DNA from: DATAES01 sp963802415
GTDB taxonomy: Bacteria > Actinomycetota > Acidimicrobiia > Acidimicrobiales > JACDCH01
Length of the DNA stretch: 64,000 nucleotides
NCBI GenBank assembly: GCA_963802415.1
Contig: CAWDIH010000001.1
Location: forward strand, 2,294,001 to 2,358,000
Reading direction: 5' to 3'
The position numbers and the translations under genes were made by a program. The notes beneath the pieces are model-generated. The model did no database searches, was not told the DNA's origin, and worked only from the letters and a program-made list of their open reading frames with translations. Shown piece by piece: positions 61,337 through 64,000 of this stretch; position 1 is the stretch's first letter; the number at the start of each line of letters is the position of its first letter.

Positions 61337-62892
61337 ATGCGGCGTCGAACGGTCCTGGTTGTCCTCGTCGCCGTGACCGTCGGAGTCGGAGCGGCGTTCG
61401 GCGTGGCCTACGCCTATCTCGCGCTGACGACTAAGGACTCGCCGCCCCCGGCTGAGTTGCACGATACGCCTGCCGGCCGAGCGGCAGGCCCGGAACTCGC
61501 CGACGGCACGTGGATCGTCGCCGACGTCGCCACCAACTTTGTCGGCTACCGCATTCGGGAACGGCTCGGACCCATTGCTGCGCCCAGCGACGCCGTCGGA
61601 CGGACGACTCGAGTCACCGGTAGCGCTGTGATCGAAGCGGACGCGCTGAATGCAATCGACATCACCGTCGACGTCGCATCGCTAGACAGCGGTTCCGCAC
61701 GCCGCGACGACTTCGTGCGCGGCGACGCGCTCGACACGAGAGAGTTTTCGACTGCCGAGTTCCGCCTGGTCGGACCGGTCGACATCGGCACGCCGAGACG
61801 CGGCGAGGTCGTCAATGTGTCGGCGCCGGGCGCGCTAACCCTGCGGGGCGAGACCAACGCGGTCACATTCGCGGTAAAGGCTCGTTGGAACGGCTCGACG
61901 ATCCAGGCCGCCGGGGGCACGCGCATCGAACGCAGCGACTTCGGCATCGACGTCAGCAGCCGAGCCGGGTTCAACATCGACGAGACGGGCACTATTGAAT
62001 TCGAGCTGACGTTCCGTCCCGATGGATCCGCGGTTCCCTTGTCGCCGGACACCCTCGTCGACAGCACCGTGGCACCGAACGAAGAAGGCGAGTTCCGGCC
62101 GCCGTGTCAGAGTGACGAGCAGGTGACGCTCGACCCGCCGGTGCTGGTAACAGGATCCACACAAGACGGGCCTGCGCTGGTCGAGATCGTCAACGGCACA
62201 GGCCAACTCCAGACGGTTGTCACGAGCGGCGGACTCACAGGCGGTGCGTCGTGGTCGCCTGACGGCACCGAGATCGTGTACTCGTCGTCGAACAACGTGG
62301 AGGAAGCGCGCGCGCGTTGTTCATCGGCGAAGCGCAGATACCCGGGCTGACGAACGTCACCCACCCGGATTGGGGACCCGATGGGCGGATCGCCTTCGTG
62401 CAGTGGGGCGGTCAGGACGGCGCGACAAGCGACATCTGGGTTGCCCGTCGCGACGGATCCGACGCACACGCGCTCGTCGAGACGTCGGGCATCGACAGCG
62501 ACCCGCGCTGGTCGCCCGACGGCAGCATCGTCGTGTTCACGACCGCAGCGGGACGTGACAACCAGGACGTCGTGGTCGTTGCCGTCGAAGGTGGCGCGAT
62601 CACCACCGTCGCAGGTGGTCCCGGCTACGAGTACGCGCCGTCCTTCACACCCGACGGTCAGCGCGTCTTGTTCGCGCGTGACGGCGCGATCTTCAGTACC
62701 AGTATCGACGACCGGGACGAGCGCCAACTCACCGAGGGAGCCAGCGACACCAATCCAGCGATCTCACCCGACGGACAACGACTCGCGTTCATCCGGTCGG
62801 GGAGTCTCCACGTCGCCGACGCGGACGGATCGTCACCACGTTGCGTTCAGACCGACCAAGCCACCGGCGGCGGCCCTCGCTGGCGACCGTGA
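61337..62892 (+). CDS. YceI domain fused to a WD40-like/TolB beta-propeller, frameshifted near 62305
   Basis: An N-terminal membrane anchor (MRRRTVLVVLVAVTVGVGAA) leads to a YceI lipocalin-like domain (DGTWIVADVATNFVGYRIRE and GTIEFELTFRPDGSA). A propeller of PD40 repeats follows: GGASWSPDGTEIVYSSS, then after the shift DPRWSPDGSIVVFTTA, APSFTPDGQRVLFARD and NPAISPDGQRLAFIRS. The break is in a run GCGCGCGCGCG; removing one CG joins the parts at about 518 residues. YceI binds isoprenoids and is usually secreted alone, so the fusion is unusual. Confidence 0.83.
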
Positions 62893-63084
62893 ATCCCTTG
62901 CGGCCCCCGACTGCTGAGCGCTGGGGCCGGCAGCTCGACGACATGACGATCCCCCCTGACCGAACTCGTGGCACGGTGATCCGCCGTAACCAACAGCGCA
63001 AAGGTGTCGCTACCGGACACTCCCGTCCATGCCTGGCTTGTCGATTTCCTTGACCGCGGCTGTTCAAGGCATGAGCATCACCTC

Positions 63085-63938
63085 GTGCTCAGTCGCCGAT
63101 TGCTGTCCCTCGTCACTGTGCTGGTGATCGTCGCCGCTGGATGCGACTGGCCGAACTTCGTTCCGCCCGGCGCGGGGGCCGTGAGGTCCGCGACTCCATC
63201 TTCAACACGGTCACCGTGACGAGCAATGTGACCTACGGCAGCGCAGTCAATCTTGAGAACCAGATGGTCACTCTGCAGCTCGACATGTACCGGCCCGCCG
63301 GCGACACCGTTAGTGCTCGCCCCGCGATCGTGTGGGTCCACGGCGGCTCGTTCTGCTGTGGCAACAGAACGTCGCCCGAGATCGTCGACGAAGCGACTAC
63401 GTTCGCCAAGAAGGGATATGTGAACGTTTCGATCGACTATCGACTCGAATCGCCAGGCTGCTCGGGAACCTTTTCGAACTGCGTCGCGGCGATTGAAGAG
63501 GCTGCAGCTGATGCCCAGACCGCGGTGCGTTTCCTCCGAACCAATTCGGCGACCTACGGCATCGACCCGAACCGCATCGCGATCGGCGGTTCTTCCGCTG
63601 GCGCGATCACCGCGCTCAATGTCGGCTACTCGAGCTCCGAAGACCCGTCGGCAAGGGTGAGTGCGGCGGTGTCGCTGTCCGGTGCGCAGCTCGTCGTCGG
63701 CACCATCTCGCCCGGCGACGCCCCGGCCATCGACTTCCATTGCACGACCGACCCACTCGTCTCCTTCGATTGGGCGGCGCAGACCATCTACACGGCGGCA
63801 GCTCAGGGGCTCGACGCGTTCCTCGAGTCCTGGGACGAGACCTGCCACGTGCCGTACGCCCAGCACCGTCAACAGATCCTCGATCAGTCGACAAACTTCT
63901 TGTGGTGGGAGATGGGCCTCGCTAACGCAGCCAGCTGA
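63085..63938 (+). CDS. Secreted alpha/beta hydrolase (carboxylesterase type), frameshifted near 63175
   Basis: The first frame opens VLSRRLLSLVTVLVIVAAGC, a lipoprotein signal with lipobox Cys. The second frame gives the enzyme: VTLQLDMYRPAGDT, the oxyanion loop VWVHGGSFCCG, the nucleophile elbow IGGSSAGAITALN (Ser) and the C-terminal His in SWDETCHVPYAQH. The break is at a GGGGG run. With its anchor it would act outside the membrane on an ester of unknown kind. A hairpin follows. Confidence 0.8.
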
Positions 63939-63945
63939 GTGCAGC

Positions 63946-63962
63946 GGTCGCGTTGCGCGACC
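63946..63962. terminator. Hairpin after the esterase gene
   Basis: GGTCGCG and CGCGACC form a 7-bp stem around TTG, 8 bp after the esterase stop. No T tract follows, so the assignment as terminator is tentative. Confidence 0.45.
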
Positions 63963-64000
63963 ACAAAGGCTTCACCGCCAAGAAGGGCGGATCGAGGTGA

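Noticed and set aside
1..64000. CRISPR arrays, rRNA genes, insertion sequences with terminal repeats, phage structural genes
   Set aside because: None was seen. The only tandem repeat of note is the 10-bp kinase repeat and the only large repeat is the DUF7144 duplication.

Overview
The window reads as chromosomal DNA of a high-GC actinomycete-type bacterium (Actinomycetota). Supporting this are the GC-rich codon use, GTG and TTG starts, SHOCT, DUF2252, DUF6325 and DUF7144 family proteins, an HrdB-like sigma factor, and many acyl-CoA, P450 and crotonase genes. An acidimicrobial or related soil/water lineage would fit, but the sequence alone does not settle this.

Region 1 (1-23 kb) looks like a stress and envelope region. 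It holds DUF7144 membrane proteins (one present twice as a 550-bp near-identical copy), DUF2252, SulP, a potassium channel, a patatin lipase, sulfatase, GH15 glycosidase, a catalase-like protein, a SHOCT protein, a DyP peroxidase operon with a PqqD-domain methyltransferase, and DUF6325. Nine copies of a 16-bp motif, TGCCGAATCSGGATAG, lie 33-136 bp upstream of genes here, all pointing at the downstream gene. None was seen after 22.8 kb, so the region looks like a locally defined regulon. It ends near the 3' half of a tRNA-Met gene (about 23.08 kb), a possible integration scar.

Region 2 (23.3-34.7 kb) is lipid or steroid-type catabolism: two acyl-CoA synthetases, two crotonases, an acyl-CoA dehydrogenase, a quinone oxidoreductase, an XdhC-like protein and a P450, followed by exopolyphosphatase. 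Region 3 (34.6-41.3 kb) is housekeeping and transport: MFS exporter, ABC exporter pair, inositol-phosphatase-like enzyme, NUDIX hydrolase, principal-type sigma factor and DUF523. Region 4 (41.4-54 kb) is a run of small oxidoreductases, each with its own local regulator and visible operator: TetR with questin-oxidase-like, ArsR with SRPBCC and a DHFR-like protein, TetR with SDR.

Region 5 (54-64 kb) is signalling: aldo/keto reductase with a STAS protein, a sensor kinase with a 10-bp tandem repeat inside its coding region, a lone receiver, a GAF-LuxR regulator, a NarL-type regulator, an ECF sigma/anti-sigma pair with a lipoprotein, a YceI/beta-propeller fusion and an esterase.

More than a dozen genes are broken by short indels, several where a CG dinucleotide run appears one unit too short or long. 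Many are probably consensus errors rather than dead genes. Such genes are annotated over their full inferred span and flagged.
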